In this document: positions 25,271 through 37,840 of the stretch, piece after piece
Layout: every line of letters starts with the position of its first letter
Numbering within the stretch: the stretch's first letter is position 1
Source of the DNA: Archilochus colubris
Lineage: Eukaryota > Chordata > Aves > Apodiformes > Trochilidae
Direction: 5' to 3'
Assembly (NCBI GenBank): GCA_023079485.1
Contig: CM041092.1
Location: 13,901,127-13,965,126, forward strand
DNA: 64,000 nt
Program-made: the position numbers and the translations under genes
Notes under the pieces: generated by a model
The model's input: only the letters and a program-made list of their open reading frames with translations
Told to the model about the DNA's origin: nothing
The model's database searches: none

Positions 25271-27439
25271 AATATGTTTAATATTATCACAGAGCTGTAG
25301 GATACGCTAAGTTACATCTAGCTGCTCCTTTGGAGAGGTTCTGTTATACTGCAGGTCCTCTTTGCCCCTGGCTCACTGCACAGAGGTGCCCAGGTATCCT
25401 AAGGCTGAGGGCTCAGTCTCACACTGTCCCAGCCTCCTCTAGGTAGTTTTGAAAGCATTTTTCAGAAACCCACAGGCATACGCTGGAGCTCTCTATTAAG
25501 GTCTTCACCTGGGAAAGGAGATGAGTGTTATGGAGGCAACACAGAGTGTGCCTCTCTCAGCTCCACACCTCTTCTCAAATAGATTTGACAAAACTAATTA
25601 CTGATACTACTAACAGCAGACTGACTCCTGACTGGTTTTTGGACTTGTTTCCTCAGCAACTGAAAATTGCAGAAATACTTATTTAAGTAATAAACTGGAA
25701 AAAATAATTTCTGCACATTTTTCAGCAAACACTTAAGTAAGGTTCCTTAAGATATATTCATAAACCTCTAGAAGCTGCATGACTCTATTTTCATAAATGC
25801 ATGTATGGGTTTAAACTTTTACTCAAATATTCAATTGTAAGAAAATATATTTTGGATTTAATGTAGAGAGCAATTACTTTTTAAAGAAGCTCAGCAGTGC
25901 TGATTCCTGGTTGCTTACCACTCAAACAGGAGAAACAGAGCCTTGAAGTTAGAGAATCTAATGCAAAGAGCTTGAATGTTGAATCTCAGTGCTCAGTAAA
26001 CAAAATCCCTAAAGAAGCTATAGACAGCTAGCAAACCATCCTTCCTCTTCCATTTTCCCCTCATACTTCATCCTTCAATGTCCCTAATTATTTTCATACT
26101 GAAAAACTTTGAAAAGACAGTGATCTGTTCATCAGCAATCCACAAACAGAAGGGAAAAGGTCCTATTTTCAGAATAAAACGAGCTATACACTGTACCCAG
26201 CTCTGCAAGATCACTAATACTAAGTGCAGCAAGTAGAATTCAAGCTTCTGTGGAACAATAATGAAATAGGGGGAAAACTATATTTAACCATGTTTGTATT
26301 CACAGACTCCTACAATGTGGGAGAAATAATCACTTGAGATTAAGAGAGTGGGCACGGATATCATAGTCTCTCCCTATCTTGCTCCAGGTAGGGTAAGTAG
26401 TAGGCACTGAACACAGCTGAGGTAAGCATAATTTTAGTGCTGCAGACAATGGACAAAAATCTAATCACAGACACAGTTCTGTGAAGCCTGGCAGTACTGC
26501 TGGGCTGAGGAACAGGTGCCCAATGAATTTGCAGCAGCTTTCTGTTGGGAAAATGTCCATACACTTCACACAGTTCCCACGCTTCTCCATTAGTCCATGA
26601 TTAAGTGTAAATTACTGTAAGTCTCCCATAAATTAGCAAGATTGATTATTCTAAATTCTATGCTGTTGCTCTTATGTGGGATTGTATTAATATTTTAAAT
26701 CATACAGGAAAGCATAAAGCAGACTACTTATACATAACGCCTTTAAATCGGAGGACTTCTGGGATAGAGGGATGATTCTTGCCAGATGTACCAGTCTACA
26801 TGACTGATTTCCCAGTATACAGCTGTTCTTGTATGAATGGACCTTAGAGCTTAAAATAGCAGGATAGTTCCCATTATGTTCCCTTCTTTTTTGCCCTGCA
26901 GCTGTTTGGCTAGAAAGCTTCCCCAGTACACAAGAAAACAAGAATAGGAGAACAGCTTCAGTAGTTCAGACCAAACCAAAAGGAGGTGTGCCTGGTGAAG
27001 GGATAAAACTAGATCAGGCACAGTTCTTAGACTCCAGCCATTTTCAATTCAGGGATTTTTCTGGGGACAGTTTGTTCTGAACCTGATGGAAAGAAAATCT
27101 TTTTAAATCCAGAAACCAATATAAATTATGCCTAGAGTGAAAACTAACAAAACTAATGTTGTTCAAAGCATTCAAATGTATGTCCTTAACATCAGATGTG
27201 GCCTGTTATAGTGAGGCCTATAAACAACAATTTCCAAGGTCTTCACTGGAAAATCCACTAGAATCCAAAGGTAAAGCCTAAGCTTCAACAGCTCCAGAAA
27301 AAAATATACAAACAAATCCATCTTAAACTCCTAATATTTGAGTTCAATGGGTAAACATAAATATTCTGGAAAGCTGTGTTCTACCCAGTGGAGCCATGGA
27401 TCAGAGCATAGCTGAGACTCGCTCCTTCCCCTCTGAATA
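25271..27439. other. Unique non-coding DNA, no gene seen
   Basis: No coding or RNA gene recognised. The piece at about 26600-26700 is complex, ATTA-rich sequence but gives no firm signal. The left boundary of the CR1 copy that follows is approximate; similarity to the RT frame is clear from about 27450. Confidence 0.5.
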
Positions 27440-28232
27440 TTCATGTAGGAGTGCTCTACAGAGGTATCTCCGCAGGCTGGATCGATGGGCCAGGGCCAGT
27501 TGTATGATATTCAAGAAGAGCCAGTGTCAGGTCCTCCACTTGTGTCACAACCACTGCAGGGAACACTACAGGCTGGGAGATGAGTGGCTGGAAAGCTGCC
27601 AGGGGATGTTGGTTGACAGCCTGTTGAATATGAGCCAGCGTGTGCCCAGATGTCCAAGAAGGCCAATGGGATGCTGGCTGGTATCAGAAAGAGTGTGGGC
27701 AGCAGAACCAGGGCAGAGATTGTTCCCCTGTAGTTGGCACTGAGGCTGCATCTTGAGCACTGTATTCAGTTTTGGGCCCCACACCACACGGACACTGAGG
27801 TGCTGGAGCATGGCTGAAGAAAGACAGTGAAGCTGGTGAAGGGTCAAGAACATGAGTCTTATGAGAAGTGGCTGAGTTAACTGGGGTTGTTTAGCCAGGA
27901 GAAGACAAGACTGAGGGGAGACCTTATTGCTCTATACAGCTATGCGAAAGGAGGTTGCTGTTGGTTGTTAGTCTCTTTATTCCAAGTAACAAAGGATAGA
28001 AGAATAGGAAAAGGCCTTGAATGGTGCCAGGAAAGGTTTAGATTGGATATTAGGAAAAATTTCTTCACCAAAAGGGTTGCCAGGCACTAGAACAAGCTGT
28101 CCAGGGAAGTGGTGAAGTCCCCATCCATGGAGATATTTAAAAGACGTGTAGATGTGGTGGTTAGGAACTTGATCGGATGGTGGACTTGGCAGTGTTGGGT
28201 TAACAGTTGAACTCAGTAATCCTACAGTTCTT
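27440..28232 (+). mobile_element. CR1 LINE, longest copy in the window, with disrupted RT frame
   Basis: About 790 bases of 5'-truncated CR1. The first open part (27396-27743) encodes SALQRYLRRLDRWARASCM, then 'KKSQCQVLHLCHNHCREHYRL', then 'GDEWLESCQGMLVDSLLNMS', corresponding to the ORF2 region after the RT core. Later DNA blocks 'TTCAGTTTTGGGCCCCACAC', 'GAGGTGCTGGAGCATGGCTG', 'GGGGAGACCTTATTGCTCTA' and 'AGATTGGATATTAGGAAAAA' continue the family order in other frames (27887-28090 holds one further piece), so at least two frameshifts have occurred. The 3' end 'GGTGGACTTGGCAGTGTTGG', GTTAACAGTTGAACTC is the subfamily type that normally precedes GATGATCTTAAAGGTC. It cannot make a functional protein. 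Confidence 0.95.
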
Positions 28233-31200
28233 TTCTTACACTTATATGACTAAAAAAGATGCCTTCATAACCTTAGAGGAGCACTCTGCCCGTTCTCACG
28301 CAAGGTTACTAAGAAAATCAGTTCCATGTAATTTCTGCAACCAGTGCTCTCTGCCTTGGAAAAGAGATTCTACTTGCTGTGGAGGCTGCAGTGACATCAT
28401 CTCTATTTCTAATAGATACTTTTTTTTTTTTCCCTTTAAATGCAGCATGTTTGCCAAAAGGCATTACTGTTGCAGAAAAACTCATCTCTAATATCTGCAT
28501 CTTATTCCTGAACAGTTTAGCTTTTTATTGCCACTGTTTATAGAAAGCCTACAGTAATATAAACGGCTTTCATAAAAGTTGCCAGGTTTTTAGCAGCATG
28601 CTGTGCCTCCACAGCAGTTACAACAATTCTGCTGCTACAAAATAGTATCCAATTGCAGTATCTACTGGCAGAAGCACAAATTGTTCTCTTAGGTTGGGCA
28701 TTGCTGGAATAAGATCACATTTGCTAACACCTTTTTTGTTGTTGTTTTTGTTTTTTTGGCAGCATGAAATGCTTTTTTTTCCTTTTGCCACATAAAAAGA
28801 AAGGAATAGGGAGATGTTTGGGTTTTTCCCCTGTTATGAGAATGATTTTATTCTTCTTATGATGTGGAGCTTAATTATATTTCTCAGCTTGATTCTTGTA
28901 TTAGAAATTCAGCTTCCCACAACTGTATTTCTCCATGGAAGGCATGCAGTGTTTCTAGAGAAATCTGAACTTCTCTCATTACATGATGCCAAGACTCTGG
29001 ACAAAACCACTTGCTCTCAAGCACTCTAAGGGGCTGCCTGTAACACAGGATTAAGCCTATTTTCTGTATAAGCCCAGGCATATCTAAAGCAGATACCATA
29101 CTGCAAAAGCTACACGATAGAAGAAAACTGATAAACCCCTGTCCCAGGAGCGAATACACAAACTAGAAACGAATGTGAGCTTTGACCTGCAGAATACATT
29201 TTACAGTGTAATGAGAAGTATGAAACTACAGTCAGACAGCCAAAAAACCGAAAAAATTTCCCTTAGCTAGTGCTGAATAAAGATCATCTCCCAGGACTAT
29301 CTCATGTTCCGCTCTCATTCATTTCTAGGCTGTACATCGTGGCCCCTCACACATGTATTCAGGGGATGATATAACTGATTCCATGACACAAAGGCAGTCC
29401 CTTGTCTGTCTTGTCTGAGCCTCACCACAAAGCTTTTGAAACTTTCTGTCACTGAGCTTTTGTGTATTTCTGACCTTTCTGTCTTTCAAGAAAAAGTACC
29501 ACTGCCTGAAGCTCACCAAACCACAGCTGCAATCCCCTCAAGTACCCAGAGATGTCCCATTGGCAGCACAGCTTTGCAAGCTGAACTGAGCTTTCCCTTT
29601 AGGACCGAGCTTGGGGTTTGCTGGGGAAATTATCCCAGTACCTTAAAAGGATATGTGCTTTTCTCAGGTCCATGTGCTGTTTATGATGGCCTGTCTGGCA
29701 TCTGGCTGTAGTGTTGAATTTCAAATTTGTTTTTTCCTCCAGGGAGTCAGAGTACTAATCTACAGTAACACAGGCTGTAGGAATCTAATCATTGTACCAT
29801 GACCCCAAATCATCTTGTTATGCATTCAGCTTCTGTCTGGTCTATCTCAGGGATTGACAAAAGTTTCTGCAGTCTGCAGATAAGGAATGTGGTCTCATCC
29901 ATTTATTCTTACTTTACTAGCCTGGAGACAGCTGTATATTCCAGTCATTCAGATGAGGAGAGCCTTGCTGATGAGCACGTGGGAATAAACAAGAATCAGT
30001 GAATTGTGTGTAAAGCCCCAGTGTGGCTATAGTGAAGAGTAAACCATGCCTTCACGGAGACCTTATGCCAAGAGAATCAAAAAGGCAGAGAAGGTGGCAG
30101 CATCTAGCTTTTTGGGATAGTTTGGCTTTAACAAAAGGCAGCACCATCACTCTCAAGGACATTTGCAATCAGATCTGGAAAATGTCCTAAAAGTAGAGGG
30201 TTGGTTTATCTGTCACCTTCCTATCTTTATCCCATGGTAGTTGCCTCTTGTAAGACTTGGAGGAAATGAGTAAGCCTGTGGGGAAAAGGGAAGGTCCTTT
30301 CCCTGACATTACCTTCCCTGAAAAGATGGATCTACAATGAGTAATCAGCACACCAAGATACATACTTTCATCTCTCTAGCATCTATTTGCCAGGCAAGGG
30401 GATCACTTTTACCACAGCTTTTATGGCCACAACACAAAAGACCAAAGTCTGCCTTTATCTCCTTGCTTACTTAGCACCTATTCATGTGTTTTGTTCAGGT
30501 GATGGTACAGAACTTTCAGAATGTAGCATGGAATCACTGCATAAAATACACTGAGGAGTGAGGAAATGGTGTAGAAATTAAACATGTTAAATGTCTGGGA
30601 AATCAGCTTACTTCCTTTGTTTTGAGAGGACTTGCTCTATTGCTCTCTGAAGCTCCAAGAGGCCAAGCATATCAACAAGCTACCTATGCAATAAAATGAC
30701 TCTAGGCTCAGCTCATAAAAGTGACTGCAAGTGATATCACTAATTTAATTCTGTATGGGTGTATGTCCCTCAACTGTCACAGCAAATGTTTTCCTACCTA
30801 CACAGCAGTGCTTGTCACAGTAAGGTCTGCTTAGGTCATTTCTAAGGTCTCAGCAGCTGGCCACAGTACTCTTTGAACTTCCCAGTATATTTTTGTGTTG
30901 CTTCCCCAATTATTCCTGACTGCATTAGCTGCCTTTTCCATTCAGTAGGTCCCTCAGGAAAGCAAATAACCTGTCCCACTTTGTATATCCCCCCATCCCT
31001 ATCCTATCTTCCCACACATTAGCTAGGATACAGTACAAAGATGTGAACCAGCCTTCATCTTCACTGTTACTCCAGGTAATCTAACATATCTTCAGGGGAC
31101 TAGTCTGGTACAGTATCAACTAAGTTACTTTGATTCTGGCTGGGTGCACTGCCAGTGGAATAATTATCATTTAAAGGTTAATTAAAGAATCTGCCTTTGC

Positions 31201-32382
31201 AGGTTGTGAAGGAGGCGCTTAGCAGCAGGAACTGAGCTCAGGAATTGTTGGGTTATGTGCATAATACATAATCTTACAGGCACTAAAATGCATACATCTT
31301 CCAACCTCACTCTCATCTTACCCGCTGTAAACACCTTCCATCCCTGGATTTGGCAGAACTGTTATGAATTTACACGCTATGCAGTACACCAGGCCCAGGG
31401 AATAAAAGGTCTTTGAAGAACTCAATTCCGCCATGGTTTTTTATCCACAACCCCACACACAGCCTGCTCCTTACATACAAAGATCTGGACGTTTAAGGCT
31501 TTCCAAACCTACTGATCACTCACCACTGAAAAATGCTTTTCTTGGTGATGATCAACTCTCAGGAGCTGATAAAAACTGGAGGACTGAAACATTACATCCC
31601 ACAGTAATGTGGTTTACTCAGTCCATGCTGCAAGGAGTAAAGCTAGCACCCCAGCTAGCCACAGTTTTCTGAGCCTCCCCAGAACAATTTATCCCTTCAG
31701 CCTTCAATGCCATGGTGAAGATTCACTGCCTGCCCAGAGTACTTATTTTCATTCCTTTATTGACATACATAACTGTTGCTGCAGCTCTTCTGAGTGCCTT
31801 TCTGCACGACCTTAAAAGGTATAACATGTCTTAAAGGACTATTTGCTTGGCCTCAATAGAGCACCTACATGATCACAAGTCCCACATCCATGCAGGTCAC
31901 AATGCTTCACTCCATCCTCATTACATAGATACAACGTAAGTGCTTCCTCCTTCTCCTTTTTCACATGTTCTGTTAGAACAATAAAATATCCTTGATGATT
32001 GTGGATATTTTACCCCACATAGTTTATTCACTACCAAGAGTAATTTACCTGGCTGCTTCTGGTATTAATTCTTTTTCTTCAAAGTTATTGGTTTCATGGA
32101 AAAAGTTATAATGATGACAGCAGGATCCATCATTTCCTCCTTATTTCCATCAAGATTAAAATAGCATCATTTTAGGGTGGGCACGTGTTTCACATCAAGT
32201 GCACAGATCAGGTTGCCAAAAATTCAGAATATGACAAACCTGCCAAGGGTGGTCAGATGCAGCAGAAAAAATGAGAGCTGGAATAAGGACTTGCCTGAGC
32301 AGTTAGCACTAGTTCACCCCCCAACAATGCCAAGTTCTAGTATGATCTTCCACCAGCTCTTCCCAGTGCTCTTCCCAGGGAG
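28233..32382. other. Unique non-coding DNA, no gene seen
   Basis: Open frames up to about 95 codons, none recognisable. T-runs lie near 28420 and 28735-28758. The sub-region 31135-31290 is listed separately as a possible conserved element. Confidence 0.55.
31135..31290. other. Candidate conserved non-coding element
   Basis: Complex sequence including GGAATAATTATCATTTAAAGG, TTAATTAAAG and GTGCATAATACATAATC. It is rich in ATTA cores, with no simple repeat and no open frame. Judged by eye only. Confidence 0.2.
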
Positions 32383-32418
32383 CACACACACACACACACA
32401 CACAACCACACACACACA
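32383..32418. repeat. (CA)n microsatellite, interrupted
   Basis: Eleven perfect CA units (32383-32404), an ACC interruption, then about five more CA units. It is the longest dinucleotide repeat in the window and likely polymorphic. Confidence 0.97.
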
Positions 32419-33486
32419 AAGTGTCATTCAAGGCTTGTAGCAACCAGATTTTGAAGAGAAGATGAGAGCTGATGTGCAGGTACCACCATTTTTCAGGTAT
32501 TTGGTATGAGATGCCAGTGTGGCCTCTCCCAGTGATGGTGCTTTGAGAATAGGAAATAATTCTCTGAAAATGCTGCACAACAGGACGAGGACTAAACTCA
32601 ACATGCAGCCTGTGTGTGAAAAGTAGGGAGAGCTGATGAGAAAGCAGAGCTGCTAAGGTAGGAGATAGGGAAATTGTGTCAATTAAGGGAAGAACAAATT
32701 AGAAGATTGGAGTCCCTAAGAGTCAATATGAAATGAGGGAAGAAGGAAGAAAAAGCAGCAGGCAAGGAAGGGTTCCAAACCAAATTAAAGTGCAGAGGTA
32801 GCATTTATGAGGCCCACATCCCTAGGGCACCACTGAGTGCTTTTCCCTCGTTAACTTCCACTCTGTGCCCTTTGATTTTGTTTCTTTACATACTCTTCAT
32901 TCCATCTCTAAACGGGCCGAAGGTGAAAACTTTAAAAAGATGCTGTTTCCAATTTGGAAACAAAGCAGTGACTCTAATGAGCTACCTGAGAGATATTTCT
33001 ACAAAGTCAAACCTCAAAAGGTTTTATTTACATGATGAAGAGCAGACAGAACAGCTGTGAAACAGGAACAATGATAAACAACAACAACAAAAACAAAGCC
33101 ATTTAGATGGAACCACATATTAAAAAAAGATGTGGTATAATTATATACATATTTTTAAAAACAGGGCAGCTTGTATCTTTCTGATAAATAGCTACTGTCT
33201 ATTGCAAAAGACTTTCCTGTAACAGCTACCTACTATTTTCTTATTCTTATTTTCCTACTGGGAACCAGCATCAAGGATGTGATACCCTTACATTTAGCAA
33301 ACATTTAACCAATAAATGTTTAATCATTTAAGAAAATGCATCATAAATAAAATGCTTTGTGAATGGGAATCGTCAGGGAGTAATTAGAACTCTTAATGCC
33401 TACAGAATAAATATGACATCCTCCTTGTTCAGAATCTCTCTAACTCTCCCACAGAGGAGAAATACACAGGAAGCAATTAAGCAAGG
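32419..33486. other. Unique non-coding DNA
   Basis: No gene recognised. It includes a short CAACAACAACAA run near 33076 and a 9-bp inverted repeat, AAACATTTA at 33299-33307 with TAAATGTTT at 33313-33321. Confidence 0.5.
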
Positions 33487-33507
33487 AAAAAAAAAAAAAA
33501 AAAAAAA
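33487..33507. repeat. A21 homopolymer
   Basis: Twenty-one consecutive A. No polyadenylation signal sits at the usual distance upstream and no flanking direct repeats are evident, so it is not clearly a retroposon tail. Confidence 0.95.
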
Positions 33508-33724
33508 GTGAAACAAAAAGGAAACTAAAAAAACCAAACAAGATACAACATTACTGAGATTGAGTCAACAGATTTCATTTCACCTTGGGACTTTGAGATC
33601 CCGGAGTGAGCAATAGACCTTTTAACACAATTGATCTTATATCAGGTAAAGTATTCTACTTGGACATCTTTTGGTGATAAACAGATTCAGCTTTGGACTG
33701 TCAGTTGTATCAGCCGGTGTAAGA

Positions 33725-33845
33725 AAAGACAGAAAAAAATCCAACAATAATGCTCCCCCCCACCCAAATAAACACCATCAGCCCTGCCCACCTCCTCCGT
33801 CACCATCACCCCCCAAAAAAACCCAAACAAAACCACTAAAAAACC
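33725..33845. repeat. C/A-rich tract with C-runs
   Basis: Almost free of G on the plus strand, with C-runs of three or more at 33755-33761 (seven), 33763-33765, 33782-33784, 33787-33789, 33809-33814 (six) and 33822-33824. The minus strand therefore carries six G-runs. Spacing is too uneven for a canonical quadruplex, but long-loop forms are possible. The open frames on both strands (Pro-rich on plus, Gly-rich on minus) follow from the composition. Confidence 0.9.
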
Positions 33846-35668
33846 AGAATATGATACCAAAGGGAAAAGACCTCTGGTTTGTGCATAAGGATTTGGTGGT
33901 TGCCATTAGTCTTGATATACAATCAAATGGGCGTTTACTGTAAGCCACTGGAGAAAACACCAAGCTAAAAAGCAGAGGCAAGCATGTCCAGGACTTGAAA
34001 ACTGAATCATTCTGATGTTATTCCCTTGACCATTAATGTAATTTGTTGTCTCTTGTTGATTTTTAAACAGAAATTTGACAAGATATTATGGTGTTTTCAA
34101 TAAAAACAAAACTACCCACATTTCATCTAGAAAGAGGCACCAAAGCATCTGAGTAATTTCCCCAAATTGTTCTCTTTTATTTCATAAAATATAACTAGAA
34201 AGCAAACCTTAATAGATAGCATCACTTTTAAAAGGCATTGTCAACATTCCCCCAGGATTTTTATAATCATTTTGGACAAAGCTAAAGAGACAATTCTTGC
34301 ACAGGGTCAGTATGAAATGCCTTTCTCAGACCAATCTAGTCCATTTCATATCTCTTTGCCAGTGTGACAAAACAATATTTCATACACAACACATCCTGTG
34401 CAGCAATAAACAGACCATGAGGGACTTATGCAAACAGATTATGAGCTGTTACCATACATTTCTTTCTTCACAAATAATTCAGAGACTGAATGCTTTGAAG
34501 TTGCAGACAGATCATCAAAATATATCACAGAAAAACTATAACATTTGTCAGTCTGCATATTACATTTTTGCAATATTTATGTTAAAATACAAACATAAAA
34601 GATGGTCCAGGTGCAAATATATTCTCTTTGTAGATGGAAGTGAATAGACAATCTAGGTTTTTTTCCCTCAAAAATGGGTAATACCAGATGCCCCTAAATA
34701 GATCAATAGTGTAACCCCTAGTCTTTTTTCAACAATTAAGCTTGAAAGCTTGGAAAAACATCCTCTTAGCTCAAGCTAGGAGAAACAAAGCTGTCACAAC
34801 ACACCTATAAAGAAAGTCACCTGGTTCAGGAAAAGTTCAGTGTATTTAATATTCTTATAAGAAAATGGTACATATTTGACCCCCCGCCCCATAACCTCAT
34901 ATGGGATTAGTTCACGAAAAGAAGGGGCTGTGGAGAGATTTGGAGCCTTCTGCCTGTAATAACCACAGTCAGATTACTGTGTTTGTTTGTGCTCAGTTTC
35001 TCACTGGCACAAGGCTCTTGTGAGGCTAAAACCCTCAAAAACATGAAGTCCTACTTTTTGCTAGAGAAGGCCTCAAAATTCTTCCGTAACTTTAGCTATC
35101 ACTTTACCAGTTTTGTGGAAAAACAGGAGAGAAAATTATATGAACATCTTGATTTTTCAAATAATGTCTTTTCTGTCCTACAGCCTGATAAGAGTTGTTT
35201 CATCCTCCCTATCCAAACCTTTAATTTGATGTGGCTGCCTGTTCTTTATGTTGGTGAAATCAAAAGGAGTTTCAAAGAAAAAAGGAGAAAACAAATAGAA
35301 TAAATTCTTGCCAATCATCCCCCCTGCTTTGCAGGAGTCTAATTTGTGACTAAACCTGGTAAAATCCCCACTAAGGAGAATACAAAGTGGTGTTGTCTTC
35401 TTTTATCTGTGGTGAGAGAGTGTGGCCTCTAGTTTTATCAGGCAGGTTATTTCCTTTCAGGGATCCACATTAAGTTTTCCCTTCACATAGAGATAGCAGC
35501 CCCCAGTGATCCAGTGCTTGCATTTTGCCCTAACTGCACAGAGGCCAAGCCAAGGGAATGTGTTGATGTTAATTTTCAGATCTGGTCTAAGAATGAAAAA
35601 ATTAAAGGGTTCATTAACTAATTACCACTGTGCTTTAATAGAATGTAATGCAGAAAAAGAAGAGAGTC
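33846..35668. other. Unique non-coding DNA, no gene seen
   Basis: Open frames of 116 codons (34297-34647) and 106 codons (34983-35303) are unrecognisable and have no coding support. Confidence 0.55.
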
Positions 35669-35709
35669 TATCTGGAGTATCTGGAGTCTAATGTATCTGG
35701 AGTCTAATG
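35669..35709. repeat. 16-bp tandem repeat, about 2.5 copies
   Basis: TATCTGGAGTCTAATG occurs at 35678-35693 and 35694-35709 without mismatch, preceded by a partial unit TATCTGGAG at 35669-35677. The exact identity implies recent slippage or duplication. Confidence 0.93.
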
Positions 35710-36754
35710 TAGTAATTAACATTCCAGAAGGAACAAACTTCATGTTATTTAAATTCACACATGATTTAAATTTAGGAAAAGCTGCAAAACCCACTCAAGA
35801 CAGAAATAACAAAAGATTCTGAACAGATTGCCAAAAAGCGCAAATAAAATACAAAAGAGATTCAATTCAAAAAATGACATGGCAAGCTGATAATACAGTT
35901 ATCCACCAGGGAAACAGATAGAAGGGAGGAACTGCAAAAATTTTTCTGTGTTATAGGAGGGTAACAAAAGAAAGGCCAGTTGCACCTTTGGCAAAGAAGC
36001 AAAGGTGAAAACACCTGAATGATTTCGTGAGCAGCAACATCCAGCTGAACCCCCAGTCCTATACTGGTACCTTGCCAGGGTTCAGGGAAGCCTCACTGTG
36101 CAGGGCACTGTACAAATGCCCTCCCCAGAGACCATTATCCTCTTCCACTTAACCACTGGCTCATTCCCCTCTGTCTTCTCACGTTCTTTACTTCTCTGCT
36201 ATTTATTTCCTTTCTCTATTTCATCCTTATAACCTCACACTTGACAGTGTTATATCTGCTGAGAGCAACCTGGCAACAAGACTGCTTATAAAACTGCAGA
36301 CTCAGTTGGTGACCCAGTAAAACATTTGGTGCCTGGAAATCTGGATACACTTTAAGTCAATAAACTACAATCACAAAAGGAAACAGGTTAAAATGCACAT
36401 GCACACACTCAAAATACTGGACAGACATTTTTTTTCTTTTTAAGGAAAAGCAGTGTGATATGGAAGGACTGGGAGAAGAGATGGGAACAGATTCAATAAT
36501 TTTTTAATTATTTTTTTCCCCATTTTAAATCCAATGCTACTCAGACACTGGTACTCAGGGGATTCAGAAACCAGAACCAATTATTCAGCCCTGTTTCTTC
36601 AGATGTTTCCAATACTGTCCGTGCATGTGACTTTCTTCTCTAAAATTTTTTTTTAATTCTTTGGTAACTATCAATCAGATTTGACAACAGGAAATTAGGC
36701 TGCATAATGGAAAGTTCTCACATTAAAATTAATATCTTCTAGCTGGCCTAGAGG
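35710..36754. other. Unique non-coding DNA
   Basis: No gene recognised. At about 36100 a GGGCACTGTACAAATGCC phrase recalls an ancient amniote interspersed repeat, but too little is preserved to name it. Confidence 0.45.
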
Positions 36755-36822
36755 AAAAAGAACAATAACAACAATAACAAAAAACCACCCCAAACCAAAC
36801 ACCAAACAAACAAATCTCCAAG
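36755..36822. repeat. A/C-rich low-complexity tract
   Basis: AACAATAACAACAATAAC followed by CCACCCCAAACCAAACACC and CAAACAAACAAA. It is another member of the A/C-rich class. Confidence 0.88.
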
Positions 36823-37786
36823 CCCAGAAACCTGCGATGAGTTCAGATGTTATTAGATGGCAGCAAATCCACAGGAAAGACAAAAAGCAATACAGCAAGT
36901 AGCTGAATGATACTTAAAAAACATCTCAAGGCTTATTAGGGAGCAGAATAGTTGGACACTGTAATCAAACCCATGGAAACCTTCTTTTATTAGGAAGGCA
37001 TACTTGGCATACTTGCTTGGTATACTTGGCAGTTTTGGGATCTGCATTTACATAGAGTTTTTTGTGATCATCAGCTCCGCTGAAGAACAGCAAGTCACAG
37101 TTAAGTTTCATCAGTTGAAAACCATTACTTGCCATTAAAAATATATACATGGCATTTTGTCTTGTGTTCCCAAGAAAAAAATATCTCAAGCAGTTGTTTT
37201 TAAGAATATTTCTGCAGTGCTCTAAAATGTGGACAAGTATATAGCTCAGTTCCTATAGATTTTGCTTGTAACAGTAGGAGACTTAGTACTTAAGTAAATT
37301 AGAAGAGTTCTTTACATATTACTGCTACACATGTTTATTACACTGAAGCCCTCAGATCTTCTTCAGGCATTAATTTTTCAGTAACCCCTTACTGATCAAG
37401 CAGAATATTTACCTAATCAGCACATGGACTTCTCTGAGCTTTACCTTACTTTTCTGGGCTTTCAGTACAATTTATACTCTATTGAGGAAATTTCTCTCAT
37501 CATCTGCTTATGAATGCTGATGATACGTACAATACTGAAAAAAAAGAAGTTGGGATGGGAGATGATGCATCACGTCTCCAGTTTCAGGGACAGATGAATA
37601 ATATCACTTATGGTTTCAGCTGCTGAGCTCATAATTCCTCCCATTCTTTAGTCACAGGGCTTTTCTCAGAGCTAACTCAATAGCTAAGTATTTTGTAGTG
37701 ACATATTTCTTGCTTCAGAAATGACACAGAAAAGGTAGTAATATTCCACTGTTAAAAAACAAATAAAAATTGACAACAAGACACAT
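36823..37786. other. Unique non-coding DNA
   Basis: No gene recognised. A short imperfect repeat of CATACTTGGC/TATACTTGGC lies near 37001-37032. Confidence 0.5.
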
Positions 37787-37840
37787 TATTTTTCACATAG
37801 GAGCTGTGTGTGAAAAATACACAGAGCTTGTGTGTATTTT
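37787..37840. repeat. Two overlapping, mutually exclusive hairpins
   Basis: Hairpin A pairs TATTTTTCACA (37787-37797) with TGTGAAAAATA (37809-37819), an 11-bp perfect stem with an 11-nt loop. Hairpin B pairs AAAATACACA (37814-37823) with TGTGTATTTT (37831-37840), a 10-bp perfect stem with a 7-nt loop. The two share 37814-37819, so only one can form at a time. No transcript or gene is recognised nearby, so any function is unknown. Confidence 0.85.

Noticed and set aside
27566..27853. 95-codon minus-strand frame
   Set aside because: Antisense of the CR1 copy at 27440-28232; the family reads on the plus strand.
33671..33981. Pro-rich plus frame and Gly-rich minus frame
   Set aside because: Composition artefact of the C/A-rich tract.
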